Source of the DNA: Tomitella fengzijianii
GTDB lineage: Bacteria; Actinomycetota; Actinomycetes; Mycobacteriales; Mycobacteriaceae
Reading direction: 5' to 3'
Length of the DNA: 64,000 nucleotides
Assembly (NCBI RefSeq): GCF_007559025.1
Contig: NZ_CP041765.1
Location: forward strand, 2,786,679 to 2,850,678
The notes below the pieces were generated by a model, which was given only the letters and a program-made list of their open reading frames with translations, was not told the DNA's origin and ran no database searches. Of the stretch, positions 27,227 to 36,009 are shown piece by piece. Within the stretch, counting starts at the first letter, position 1, and each line of letters begins with the position of its first letter. Both the position numbers and the translations under genes were made by a program.

Positions 27227-28516
27227 TCAGCGGCGCTCGACCTCCAGGGTGAATCCGTGCGCGCGCAGGCGCTCGGCCAGCGGCTCGCCGATCCCGGTCG
27301 CGGGAGTCAGGACTCCGGCCGACTCGGGCGCCCCGGCCCGGTCCAGTGCCAGCGCCAGGGCGCTCTCGCCGAGCATCACGGCGGTGGCCGCGTACCCCGG
27401 GTCGCCGTGCGCCGCGACGCGCGATCGGTAGTGCGCCCCGGCGGTGGTCGTCGCATGGACGTCGACTGCGAAGCGCCCGTTGGCCCGCGCCTTCTCGCCG
27501 GGGCCGTCGCCGGGCGCCGGAAGCACGCGGTCGAGGAGCTTGCGGGTGGGCCCGAAGCCGAGCCCCGCGACGAGACCGCCCATGCCCGCCGTGAGCGCGG
27601 CCGCGGGCACCAGCGACAGCGGCGACGAGCCCACGGCCATGACCTCCCGGTACCGGAAACCGCGGCCGTACGCGTGGCCCAGGAGCGCGGCGGAACGCCG
27701 CACCACCCGGGTGTTGTAGGGACCCATGAAGAACGGGGCGAGGAAGCCGCCGAGACCCGGCGCCACGTCGGACCCGCGCACGATCGACGAATCGGACTGG
27801 CGGCCCAGGTCGGGTTCCGCAGTGCGGTCGGGGCTGAGCGAGTAGGGGCTCAGCCCGGTCCTGCGCGCCGCCTTGTCCTTCTTCATCGCGTCGATCTGCA
27901 TGCGCAGCGAATCGACGGTGCCGCCGCTGATGCCTCCGCGCAGGTCGGACACCACCAGGGTCGTGTCCGTCAGCTCCCCGGCGCCGTCCTCGGCGACCTT
28001 GCGGTACAGGCGGTACACGCCGAGGTCCGACGGCACCGAGTCGAATCCGCACGAGTGCACGATCCGCGCACCGGTGCGCACGGCAGTCTCGTGGTAGCGG
28101 TCGATGCTCTCGCGGTGGAACAGCACCTCGCCGGTGAGGTCCACGTAGTCGGTCCCGGCCTCCGCGCAGGCGCGGACCAGCGGGAGGCCGTAGCGGGCGT
28201 AGGGGCCGACGGTGCTGATCACCACCCGCGCCGACCGCGCCAGGGCGTCGAGGGAGGCGTCGTCGGCGGCGTCCGCGATGAGGATCGGCCAGCCCGCCGC
28301 GCCCGGGCCCAGGCCGTTCCGGATCTCCTCGAGCCTGCCCCGATCGCGTCCGGCGAGTCCCATCCGCACGCCCGCGGGCGCATGCTGGGCCAGGTGCCCG
28401 GCCACGAGCCGCCCCACGAAGCCCGTGGCCCCGTAGACCACGACGTCGAGATCGCGGGACTGTGCTGCCTGCGCTGCCGCACCGGTTTCCGGACGCGGAT
28501 CGCTGTCATTGCTCAT
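27227..28516 (-). CDS. Saccharopine-dehydrogenase-like / trans-enoyl-reductase family protein
   Basis: About 429 residues beginning [10 protein letters not shown], with an N-terminal Rossmann motif [43 protein letters not shown], and [13 protein letters not shown]. This combination is typical of the mycobacterial Rv2449c family, related to the trans-acting enoyl reductase Rv2953 of phthiocerol lipid synthesis. The true substrate is unknown; lipid modification is a reasonable guess. A GTG at 28534 would add six residues. It is divergent from recQ. Confidence 0.78.
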   Translation of the reverse strand: MSNDSDPRPETGAAAQAAQSRDLDVVVYGATGFVGRLVAGHLAQHAPAGVRMGLAGRDRGRLEEIRNGLGPGAAGWPILIADAADDASLDALARSARVVISTVGPYARYGLPLVRACAEAGTDYVDLTGEVLFHRESIDRYHETAVRTGARIVHSCGFDSVPSDLGVYRLYRKVAEDGAGELTDTTLVVSDLRGGISGGTVDSLRMQIDAMKKDKAARRTGLSPYSLSPDRTAEPDLGRQSDSSIVRGSDVAPGLGGFLAPFFMGPYNTRVVRRSAALLGHAYGRGFRYREVMAVGSSPLSLVPAAALTAGMGGLVAGLGFGPTRKLLDRVLPAPGDGPGEKARANGRFAVDVHATTTAGAHYRSRVAAHGDPGYAATAVMLGESALALALDRAGAPESAGVLTPATGIGEPLAERLRAHGFTLEVERR

Positions 28517-28671
28517 CCGTCCATGACAGCACACCCGCGGCCGATGGTCGACAACGTCGCACCGGATTCCGCAGGCGGCCCGTGCGCCGCCGCCGATGCG
28601 TGCGGGCGGACTCCGCGCGCCTGTGGAGAACCCGCCATCGCGTGCCGGATCCGTCGGTCCGGCAAGGCACC

Positions 28672-30879
28672 ATGGTGCCCATGGGGATCACTGGACCGAC
28701 CGGATCGGACGCTGCTGCCGTGGACCACGACGACGACGACGACGGAGTTGCCGCCGCCGCGGCCGCACCGGAACGCGCCGCGTTGCGCACGAGGGCCGAC
28801 GAGCTGCTCGCGGACCTCGCGGGTCCCGGCGCGCGGCTGCGGGACGACCAGTGGACCGCCATCGAAGCCCTGGTGGTCGACCGGCGGCGCGCGCTGGTGG
28901 TCCAGCGCACCGGTTGGGGCAAGTCCGCCGTGTACTTCATCGCGGCGAAGCTGCTGCGCGAGGCCGGCCGCGGCCCCACGGTGATCGTCTCGCCACTGCT
29001 CGCCCTCATGCGCAACCAGGTGGCCGCCGCCGAGCGCGCGAGCGTGCGCGCGGCCACGATCAACTCCGGCAACATCACCGAGTGGGACGGGATCCACGAG
29101 CAGGTCCGCGCCGGCGGGGTCGACGTCCTTCTGGTCAGTCCGGAACGGCTCAACAACCCCGACTTCCGCGAGAACGTCCTCCCGCACCTCGCGAAGGACG
29201 CGGGGCTGGTGGTGGTGGACGAGGCGCATTGCGTGTCCGACTGGGGCCATGACTTCCGCCCGGACTACCGCCGCATTCGCACACTCGTCGCCGATCTGGG
29301 CCGCGACACCCCCGTGCTGGCGACCACCGCCACGGCCAACGACCGCGTGGTGGCCGATGTCGCGGCGCAGCTCGGCGTGGGCGCCGCGGCGGACGGCGCA
29401 GCGGACGAGGACTCCACGCTGGTGCTGCGCGGCGGACTCGACCGCGCGTCGCTGCACCTGTCGGTGATCCGCGTCGCGGACTCCCGCGACCGCGCCGCAT
29501 GGCTCGCCCAGAACCTCGGATCGCTGCCCGGCTCCGGAATCGTCTACGCCCTGACGGTCTCGGCGGCCGAGGACCTCGCCGCCGTGCTCGCCGAGCAGGG
29601 CCACACCGTGGCGGCGTACACGGGCCGCACCGACCCCGCCGAACGGGAAACCCTGGAGGCGGACCTGCTGGAGAACCGGGTCAAGTGCCTCGTCGCCACC
29701 TCCGCCCTGGGCATGGGCTTCGACAAGCCGGACCTGGGTTTCGTCGTGCACGTCGGCGCGCCGTCCTCGCCCATCTCCTACTACCAGCAGGTGGGCCGTG
29801 CCGGCCGCGCGACGGACCGCGCCGAGGTGGTGCTGCTCCCCGGCCCCGAGGACGCGCAGATCTGGCGCTACTTCGCTTCCGTGTCGTTCCCCGACGAGCA
29901 GACGGTGCGCGCGGTGATCGGCGCGCTGGGCGAGGCCCCGATATCCACCCCGGCGCTGGAGTCCCGCGTGGACCTGGGGCGCAACCGCCTGGAGATGGTG
30001 CTCAAGGTGCTCGACGTGGACGGGGCGGTGCGCCGCGTCCGCGGCGGCTGGGTCGCCACCGGCCAGGAGTGGGTGTACGACACCGAGCGGTACGCGGGTC
30101 TGGCCCGGGCGCGGAGCGAAGAGCAGCAGGCGATGCTGGACTACGAGCGCACCGCCGAGTGCCGCATGCGGTTCCTGCGCGCCCAGCTGGACGATCCGCT
30201 GCTGGCCGCGGAGACCGACGGCTGCGGCCGCTGCGACAACTGCACCGGCGACGCCCGCGACGCCGCGGTCGATCAGGCCGCCGCCCGCTCCGCCCGCGAC
30301 CGCCTCGACAGGCCCGGAGTGGATATCGCCGCACGCCGGCAATGGCCCACCGGCCTGCCTCGGCTGGGAATGGAGCTCAAGGGCCGGATCGACGACGGTC
30401 CCGCCGTGGGCCGCGCGGTCGGTAGGCTGACGGACCTCGGCTGGGGGACCCGCCTGCGTTCGCTTCTCGCCGAGCCGGACGCGCCGGCGCCTCCGTGGCT
30501 CATCGACGGCTTCGTCGAGGTGCTCAAGTCCTGGCGGTGGGAGGTGCGCCCGGACTCGATCGCCGCCCTGCACTCGGAAACCCACCCACAGCTTGTCGAG
30601 TCCGTCGCGCGGAGCCTCGCATCGATCGGCCGCCTCGGGCTGCTCCCCTCGGTCTCCCGCCCGCAGGATCTGCCGCCGGTGACCGCAGCCAACTCGGCCT
30701 TCCGGGTGGCCCAGATCGGCCAGCGGTTCACCGTCCCGCAGCCGCCCCCGCCCGGGTCCACCATCCTTCTCGTCACCGACCTGGTTGAGACGGGCTGGAC
30801 GGTCACGATGGCGGCCCGGGCCGTGCGCGGGGCGGGTGCGCACGCAGTGCTTCCTCTGGCGCTCGCCACCCGTTCCTGA
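28672..30879 (+). CDS. RecQ-family ATP-dependent DNA helicase with a C-terminal phosphoribosyltransferase-like tail
   Basis: A 735-residue superfamily 2 helicase: Walker A VQRTGWGKSAVY, DEAH box VVVDEAHCVSDWGHDFRPDYRRI, motif III ATTATAN, motif VI YYQQVGRAGR. The zinc-binding cysteines are ECRMRFL and DGCGRCDNC near residues 500-525. The last ~150 residues end in a stretch (STILLVTDLVETGWTVTMAARAVRGAGA) resembling the PRPP-loop of phosphoribosyltransferases, though with TD in place of DD. An Asp-rich run (DHDDDDD) lies near residue 20. Start ATG 28672 has AAGG upstream; ATG 28681 is possible. Confidence 0.85.
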   Translation: MVPMGITGPTGSDAAAVDHDDDDDGVAAAAAAPERAALRTRADELLADLAGPGARLRDDQWTAIEALVVDRRRALVVQRTGWGKSAVYFIAAKLLREAGRGPTVIVSPLLALMRNQVAAAERASVRAATINSGNITEWDGIHEQVRAGGVDVLLVSPERLNNPDFRENVLPHLAKDAGLVVVDEAHCVSDWGHDFRPDYRRIRTLVADLGRDTPVLATTATANDRVVADVAAQLGVGAAADGAADEDSTLVLRGGLDRASLHLSVIRVADSRDRAAWLAQNLGSLPGSGIVYALTVSAAEDLAAVLAEQGHTVAAYTGRTDPAERETLEADLLENRVKCLVATSALGMGFDKPDLGFVVHVGAPSSPISYYQQVGRAGRATDRAEVVLLPGPEDAQIWRYFASVSFPDEQTVRAVIGALGEAPISTPALESRVDLGRNRLEMVLKVLDVDGAVRRVRGGWVATGQEWVYDTERYAGLARARSEEQQAMLDYERTAECRMRFLRAQLDDPLLAAETDGCGRCDNCTGDARDAAVDQAAARSARDRLDRPGVDIAARRQWPTGLPRLGMELKGRIDDGPAVGRAVGRLTDLGWGTRLRSLLAEPDAPAPPWLIDGFVEVLKSWRWEVRPDSIAALHSETHPQLVESVARSLASIGRLGLLPSVSRPQDLPPVTAANSAFRVAQIGQRFTVPQPPPPGSTILLVTDLVETGWTVTMAARAVRGAGAHAVLPLALATRS

Positions 30880-31019
30880 GCGTCAGCTGAGCCTGCTATG
30901 CAATCCTCGAGTGACGTTCCTCACACCGGCACGCTGACCTGCAATAGGCCGGACAAATCGGGCCCCGATTCTCCGGTGAAGGCGATTTTGCTGGTCAGCG
31001 TTGTTAACCTGGATGTTGC

Positions 31020-31568
31020 ATGAGGCTCCCAGAACACGAAGTACCCCGTCAGAAAACCTCCACCGAGGCACCCTCTGCGGATGCTGTCGAATTCCGCGCG
31101 CCGCGCGTTCCGGACGGCATCAGGCTGTGGGAGATCGCCCGCGATTCGGCCGTGCTGGATCTCAACTCCAGCTACGCCTACGTCCTCTGGTGTCGCGACT
31201 TCGCGCGCACCTCCATCGTCGCCGTCGTCGACGGGCGGGTGCACGGTTTCGTCACCGGCTACCGGCGCCAGGACCGCCCGGACACGCTCATGGTGTGGCA
31301 GGTGGCCACGGACGAATCCCAGCGCGGCAAGGGCGTCGCGGGCCGCATGCTCTCCGGACTTCTCGACAGGCTGGCGCCGGAGGGCGTCACCCGGCTGGAG
31401 ACCACCATCAGCCCCGACAACACCGCATCCCAGGCGCTGTTCACGGGCGTCGCCCGGCGCCGCGGAGTGGGCATCCGGCGGGAGGACCTGTTCCCCGCCG
31501 ACGCGTTCCCGGACAGCCACGAGCCGGAGGACCTCTACATCATCGGGGACCCGGCCGACGCCCCTTAG
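31020..31568 (+). CDS. ectA: L-2,4-diaminobutyrate N-gamma-acetyltransferase
   Basis: A 182-residue GNAT enzyme, first committed step from diaminobutyrate to ectoine. EctA features are VEFRAPRVPDGIRLWEIARDS, LDLNSSYAYVLWCRDFARTSIVA, the acetyl-CoA loop DESQRGKGVAGRML and TRLETTISPDNTASQALF. It begins the ectABC cluster. The ATG at 31020 has no obvious ribosome site; a TAACCT hexamer at 31005-31010 would place a transcription start almost at the ATG, so a leaderless mRNA is possible but no -35 was seen. Confidence 0.94.
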   Translation: MRLPEHEVPRQKTSTEAPSADAVEFRAPRVPDGIRLWEIARDSAVLDLNSSYAYVLWCRDFARTSIVAVVDGRVHGFVTGYRRQDRPDTLMVWQVATDESQRGKGVAGRMLSGLLDRLAPEGVTRLETTISPDNTASQALFTGVARRRGVGIRREDLFPADAFPDSHEPEDLYIIGDPADAP

Positions 31569-31709
31569 CCCCCCACGCCGCGCCGACGCTTGCGCGTGCA
31601 GCCGGACCACGCACCGCAGACGGGGCACCGGACGGCACTCAGAGCACGCCAACGATTCCGGCTACGAGATTGACTGCGGTATCCGCTATCACTGAATGAG
31701 GTAATCGAA
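31569..31709 (+). promoter_or_regulatory. ectA-ectB intergenic spacer
   Basis: 141 bp without a gene, unusually long for an ect operon. It includes TTGACT near 31670 and TATC boxes further on, but their spacing does not form a convincing promoter. A GAGGT ribosome site precedes ectB. A separate ectB promoter is possible, not shown. Confidence 0.3.
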
Positions 31710-32978
31710 ATGACTGTGATCGACAAGATCGACACCGACATCTTCGCCAAACGCGAATCCGAGGTCCGCAGCTACAGCCGTGGCTGGCCGACGGTCTTCG
31801 ACACCGCCAAGGGCAGCTGGATGCGCGGCGAGGACGGCCGCGAGTACCTGGACTTCTTCGCCGGCGCGGGCACGCTGAACTACGGGCACAACAACCCGGT
31901 GTTCAAGCAGGCCCTCCTCGACTACATCGAGCGCGACGGCGTCACCCACGCACTCGACATGGGCACCGTCGCCAAGCGCGCGTTCCTCGAGTCGATCGAC
32001 CGGAACCTGCTCGAGCCGCGCGGACTCGACTACAAGGTCATGTTCCCCGGCCCCACCGGCACCAACGCGGTCGAGGCCGCGCTCAAGCTGGCACGCAAGG
32101 TGACCGGGCGCGAGTCCGTCGTCAGCTTCACCAACGCCTTCCACGGCATGACGCTGGGCTCGCTGTCGGTCACCGGCAACTCGATGAAGCGCAACGGCGC
32201 CGGCATCCCGCTGGTGCACGCCACGCCGATGCCGTTCGACAACTACTTCGGCGGCGTCGCCGAGGACTTCCAGTGGTTCTCCCGCGTCCTCGACGACTCC
32301 GGATCCGGCCTCAACAAGCCGGCCGCAGTCATCGTCGAGACGGTGCAGGGCGAGGGCGGCATCAACGTCGCGCGCCCCGAGTGGCTCCGTGCGCTCTCGG
32401 AGCTGTGCGCAGAGCGTGACATCCTCCTGATCGTCGACGACGTGCAGATGGGCTGCGGCCGCACCGGCCAGTTCTTCTCCTTCGAGGCCGCCGGGATCAC
32501 CCCGGACATCGTCACCCTCTCGAAGTCCATCGGCGGCTACGGCCTGCCGCTGGCTCTGACCATGTTCAAGTCGGAGCTCGACGTGTGGACCCCGGGCGAG
32601 CACAACGGCACCTTCCGCGGCAACAACCCCGCGTTCGTGACCGCCACCGCCGCGCTGGACAATTACTGGGCGGACGACGCGTTCGAGAAGGAGACCCTGC
32701 GCAAGGGCACGCTGGTCCGCGAGGGTCTCGACACCATCGCCGACTCCTACCCCGGCGTCTCCACCCGCGGCCGCGGCCTCGTCCAGGCCCTGGCGTTCGA
32801 GCAGGCCGAGAACGCCTCGCAGGTGTGCGCGGCGGCATTCGAGTCCGGGCTGCTGCTCGAAACCTCCGGGCCGGAGAGCGAGGTGGTCAAGCTGCTGCCG
32901 CCGCTGACCACCACCGACGACGAGTTCCGCCAGGGGCTGTCGATCATCGCCGAATCCGTGGCCAAGGTCATGGCCTGA
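31710..32978 (+). CDS. ectB: Diaminobutyrate--2-oxoglutarate transaminase
   Basis: A 422-residue class III aminotransferase that converts aspartate semialdehyde to diaminobutyrate. Its PLP lysine lies in [14 protein letters not shown]. Other EctB features are [53 protein letters not shown] and [20 protein letters not shown] about 9 nt before the ATG supports the start. A hairpin with a short T-run follows before ectC. Confidence 0.96.
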   Translation: MTVIDKIDTDIFAKRESEVRSYSRGWPTVFDTAKGSWMRGEDGREYLDFFAGAGTLNYGHNNPVFKQALLDYIERDGVTHALDMGTVAKRAFLESIDRNLLEPRGLDYKVMFPGPTGTNAVEAALKLARKVTGRESVVSFTNAFHGMTLGSLSVTGNSMKRNGAGIPLVHATPMPFDNYFGGVAEDFQWFSRVLDDSGSGLNKPAAVIVETVQGEGGINVARPEWLRALSELCAERDILLIVDDVQMGCGRTGQFFSFEAAGITPDIVTLSKSIGGYGLPLALTMFKSELDVWTPGEHNGTFRGNNPAFVTATAALDNYWADDAFEKETLRKGTLVREGLDTIADSYPGVSTRGRGLVQALAFEQAENASQVCAAAFESGLLLETSGPESEVVKLLPPLTTTDDEFRQGLSIIAESVAKVMA

Positions 32979-33000
32979 CCGACTTTTCCCGCAGGGCACG

Positions 33001-33040
33001 GGCCCCGCATGGCGCACGGCGCTGGCGGGGCCCGGGTTTT
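33001..33040 (+). terminator. Hairpin between ectB and ectC, possible attenuator or partial terminator
   Basis: GGCCCCGC (33001-33008) can pair with GCGGGGCC (33025-33032) around a 16-nt loop, and the sequence after it contains TTTT at 33037-33040. It lies inside the ect cluster, 43 nt before the ectC ATG, so it could reduce read-through or protect the ectAB mRNA end. Confidence 0.45.
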
Positions 33041-33082
33041 GTGATTACCCGCTATCCCCGCAGAGCAGAAAGGCAGAGCGAC

Positions 33083-33481
33083 ATGATCGTCCGCACCACA
33101 GCCGAGATCAGCGGCACCGACCGCGAGGTCCGCCCCGAGAACGACAACTGGGTGAGCAAGCGCATCATCCTCGGCGGCGACAAGGTGGGCTTCTCGTTCC
33201 ACGAGACCACGATCAAGGCCGGCACCGAGAACTTCTTCCACTACGCCAACCACGTCGAGGCCGTCTGGCTCGTCGAGGGCGAGGGCGAGCTGGTGGACCT
33301 CGACAACGACAAGACCTACCCGCTGGCCGACGGGACGATGTACCTGCTCAACGGGCACGAGCGCCACAAGGTGATCGCCAAGACGCAGCTGCGCATGCTC
33401 TGCGTCTTCAACCCGCCCGTGGTGGGCACCGAGGTGCACGACGAGAACGGCGTCTACCCGCTCGTCGAGGTCGAGGACTGA
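33083..33481 (+). CDS. ectC: Ectoine synthase
   Basis: A 132-residue cupin that cyclises N-gamma-acetyl-diaminobutyrate to ectoine. It begins MIVRTTAEISGTDREV and carries the EctC core NFFHYANHVEAVWLVEGEGELVD, YPLADGTMYLLNGHERHKV and CVFNPPVVGTEVHDENGVYPL. The ATG follows AAAGGCAGAG. No ectD hydroxylase gene follows, so hydroxyectoine is not predicted from this locus. Confidence 0.97.
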   Translation: MIVRTTAEISGTDREVRPENDNWVSKRIILGGDKVGFSFHETTIKAGTENFFHYANHVEAVWLVEGEGELVDLDNDKTYPLADGTMYLLNGHERHKVIAKTQLRMLCVFNPPVVGTEVHDENGVYPLVEVED

Positions 33482-33501
33482 GCGACCCCCGCATAGCGGA
33501 A

Positions 33502-33541
33502 GCGCCGGCCCCGGTGGAGAGTGTTCCACCGGGGCCGGCGC
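33502..33541. terminator. Strong hairpin terminator after ectC
   Basis: A perfect 17-bp stem, 33502-33518 with 33525-33541, and a 6-nt loop GAGTGT. It ends the ectC transcript and lies before the convergent VOC gene. Confidence 0.75.
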
Positions 33542-33590
33542 CGTCTCGTCCACGGGCGTCAGCGTCCCGCGCCGCGGGGACCGACGATCG

Positions 33591-34025
33591 TCACACCCAC
33601 TGGACGAGCTGGACGATGAGCCCGTTGGGGTCCCGGTACTGCACGTACCGCTCGCCCCACGGCTCGGTCTCCGGCGGCGTGACCACGTCGATCCCGGCGT
33701 CCACGAGCCGGCGATGCCGCGCGTCGAGATCGTCCACCACCATCGCCAGCAGCAGCCCCTCCCCCGCGCTGCCGGCCCGCTCCGACGGCCGGAACGTCGG
33801 CAGCCCGGTGCGCAGGAACACGACGTTCGAGCCACCGTCCGGGTGCCGCAGCGAGACGAAGCCGTCGTCCTGCATCTCCGTGACGTATCCGAAGTGGCCC
33901 GACAGGAAGGCGGCGGACGCCGCCGGATCCGGCACGTTGAGCGAGATCGCGAAGGCGCTGATCCCGCAGTTCCCCGACGCCGCCGTGGGCGTCCCCTCCC
34001 CTGAAGTCGATGATCCAGCCATCAT
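33591..34025 (-). CDS. Glyoxalase/bleomycin-resistance (VOC) family protein
   Basis: A 144-residue single-module VOC protein: [47 protein letters not shown] and the C-terminal ERYVQYRDPNGLIVQLVQWV. Such proteins may be lyases, dioxygenases or binding proteins; the ligand is unknown. Two ATGs are adjacent (34025, 34022) after GGGAAAGGGG, the second being better spaced. It is divergent from a TetR gene with a palindromic operator between, so it is probably the regulated target. Confidence 0.82.
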   Translation of the reverse strand: MMAGSSTSGEGTPTAASGNCGISAFAISLNVPDPAASAAFLSGHFGYVTEMQDDGFVSLRHPDGGSNVVFLRTGLPTFRPSERAGSAGEGLLLAMVVDDLDARHRRLVDAGIDVVTPPETEPWGERYVQYRDPNGLIVQLVQWV

Positions 34026-34034
34026 GCCCCTTTC

Positions 34035-34070
34035 CCGTATGTTGTACGTTGTATACCGTACAACGTACGG
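34035..34070. promoter_or_regulatory. Overlapping palindromes, probable TetR operator
   Basis: A perfect 10-bp inverted repeat GTACGTTGTA (34044-34053) / TACAACGTAC (34059-34068) with a 5-nt spacer. An outer, shifted palindrome CCGTATGTTGTAC (34035-34047) / GTACAACGTACGG (34058-34070) has one mismatch. It sits between the divergent VOC and TetR genes. Binding by the neighbouring TetR is inferred. Confidence 0.7.
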
Positions 34071-34118
34071 AAACCGCTCGAGGACGGCAACCGTCCTTCA
34101 TCGCAGGAGGTGCGGACG

Positions 34119-34844
34119 ATGAGCACCATCGCTCTACTGTGGCGCCACGAACGGCCGCTCCCGCCCCGACCGGGTCGGCCGCCGAGCATCACCGTCGACG
34201 GTATCGTCGACGCCGGCATCGCCGAGGCCGATGCCGCGGGGCTGACCGGCCTGTCCGTGCGCGGTGTCGCCCAAAGACTGGGCGTCGGCACGATGACCCT
34301 GTACGGACACGTCGAAAGCAGGGCGCAGCTCCTGGAGCTCATGATCGATCAGTGTCGACTTCGGATGGCCTTCAGACCACTGACCGGCGATCCGCGGCGG
34401 ATGCTCGCGCAAGTGGCGGCCGAGAACCTCGTCCTGCTCGGGCAGCACCAGTGGCTGGCGGCCGTGGAGACCGAGCGCGCCGTCCTCGGCCCCGGGACCC
34501 TGGGCAAATACGAGCGCGAGCTCGCCGCCGTCGAGCCTCTGCCGCTCTGCGACGTGGACAAAGACCAGGCGTTGGCGCTCGTCCTCGGCTTCGTCGCCCA
34601 CTCCGCCCGGGCGACTGCGAACGCGCGAGCCGAGCGGGAGCAGGAGTCTCCCGAACAGTGGTGGCGCCGTGAGGGCGCGGAACTCGCGGAGCTGGGCGTC
34701 GCCGAGCGCTTCCCGCTCGGCCACCGGATCGGCGGCGCGGCCGGCGCGGCATCCGGTGCCGCCGCCGACGCCGAGGCCGCCTACGGCTTCGGCCTCGCCG
34801 TGATCCTCGACGGCATCGAGAGCCGGGCGACGAGCGTCGGGTGA
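34119..34844 (+). CDS. TetR-family transcriptional regulator
   Basis: A 241-residue regulator. The N-terminal helix-turn-helix spans about residues 25-70 (ITVDGIVDAGIAEADAAGLTGLSVRGVAQRLGVGTMTLYGHVESRAQLLELMI). The C-terminal ligand domain is of the TetR_C type. Start ATG 34119 has AGGAGG 8-9 nt upstream, better than GTG 34110. It probably represses itself and the divergent VOC gene. The inducer is unknown. Confidence 0.88.
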   Translation: MSTIALLWRHERPLPPRPGRPPSITVDGIVDAGIAEADAAGLTGLSVRGVAQRLGVGTMTLYGHVESRAQLLELMIDQCRLRMAFRPLTGDPRRMLAQVAAENLVLLGQHQWLAAVETERAVLGPGTLGKYERELAAVEPLPLCDVDKDQALALVLGFVAHSARATANARAEREQESPEQWWRREGAELAELGVAERFPLGHRIGGAAGAASGAAADAEAAYGFGLAVILDGIESRATSVG

Positions 34845-34893
34845 ACCGCGCCGCGCCGTCCGGCCCCTTTCCGGCCGCCCCTGTGCATCCGGC

Positions 34894-36009
34894 TTAGAGC
34901 GGCACCAGGTCGTCGGCGTGGACCACCGCGTGCCGCAGGTCCTCGGGCAGCTCCCCGGTGCTGTGCCCGATCATGTGCGGAAGCTCGGAGGAGTCGTAGG
35001 ACACCACGCCGCGCGCCACGGCGACGGCGTCCGGGCCCTGCAGCACCACCACGTCGCCCTCGGAGAAGTGACCGCTCACCCCGGTGATGCCCGCCGCCAG
35101 CAGCGAGCTGCGGCGGTGCGACACCGCGCGCACGGCGCCGGCGTCGAGGTGCAGCGCCCCCGAGGTGTCCGCGGCGTGCCGCACCCAGAACCGGCGGGCT
35201 GACATGCGCTGCGGGCGGGCGGCGAACACGGTGCCCACCGTTCCGCCGGCCAGCGCCTCGGCCGCCGACGACGCGGCGGCCAGCAGCACCGGCACTCCCC
35301 CGTCCGCGGCCAGCACCGCGGCCGACAACTTGGTGGCCATGCCCCCGGTGCCCAGCGTGCCGCCGGTGCCGGCGATCACCTCGTCCAGATCGTCGGGGCC
35401 GCGGACCTCGTCGATGAACCGGGCGTCGCCCTTGCGCGGGTCGGAGTCGTAGAGCCCGTCGACGTCGGAGAGCAGGATCAGGGCGTCGGCGCTCACCAGA
35501 TGCGCCACCAGCGCCGCCAGGCGGTCGTTGTCACCGAACTTGATCTCGCTGGTGGCGACGGTGTCGTTCTCGTTGACCACCGCGATCGCGTGCAGCGTGC
35601 GCAGCCGGTCCAGCGTGCGCTGGGCGTTGCGGTGGGCGTCGCGGCGGGCGAAGTCGCCCGCCGTCAGCAGCACCTGCGCCACGGTGCGGTCGTGGCGGGC
35701 GAACGCCCGCTGCCACTCCCCTGCGAGCTCCAGTTGACCGACGGCCGCCGCGGCCTGTTTGGTGGCGAGGTCGCGGGGGCGGTGCCCCAGCCCCAGTGGC
35801 GCGATGCCGGCACTGACGGCGCCCGACGAGACGACGACGACGTCGGAGCCCGCATGCATGCGGGCTTCGATGGCCTCGGCCAGGACGCCCAACCGTGCGC
35901 CGTCGAGGCCGCCGTCGAGGCTCGTCAACGCGGAGGAGCCGATCTTGACCACGACCCGGCGGGCCGTGGCTATGACTTCACGGGTGCCCATGCCCTGCCG
36001 ATCGGTCAC
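34894..36009 (-). CDS. proB: Glutamate 5-kinase
   Basis: A 371-residue kinase with an amino-acid-kinase domain ([71 protein letters not shown]) and a C-terminal PUA domain. It starts proline synthesis from glutamate. Start is GTG 36009, overlapping the obg stop by GTGA; ATG 35991 is a possible internal start. It is the last gene of the rplU-rpmA-obg-proB string. Confidence 0.95.
   Translation of the reverse strand: MTDRQGMGTREVIATARRVVVKIGSSALTSLDGGLDGARLGVLAEAIEARMHAGSDVVVVSSGAVSAGIAPLGLGHRPRDLATKQAAAAVGQLELAGEWQRAFARHDRTVAQVLLTAGDFARRDAHRNAQRTLDRLRTLHAIAVVNENDTVATSEIKFGDNDRLAALVAHLVSADALILLSDVDGLYDSDPRKGDARFIDEVRGPDDLDEVIAGTGGTLGTGGMATKLSAAVLAADGGVPVLLAAASSAAEALAGGTVGTVFAARPQRMSARRFWVRHAADTSGALHLDAGAVRAVSHRRSSLLAAGITGVSGHFSEGDVVVLQGPDAVAVARGVVSYDSSELPHMIGHSTGELPEDLRHAVVHADDLVPL

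Noticed and set aside
31003-31019. Complete ectA promoter at TAACCT
   Set aside because: A TANNNT box fits a leaderless start, but no -35 element lies at 16-18 nt; kept only as a remark.
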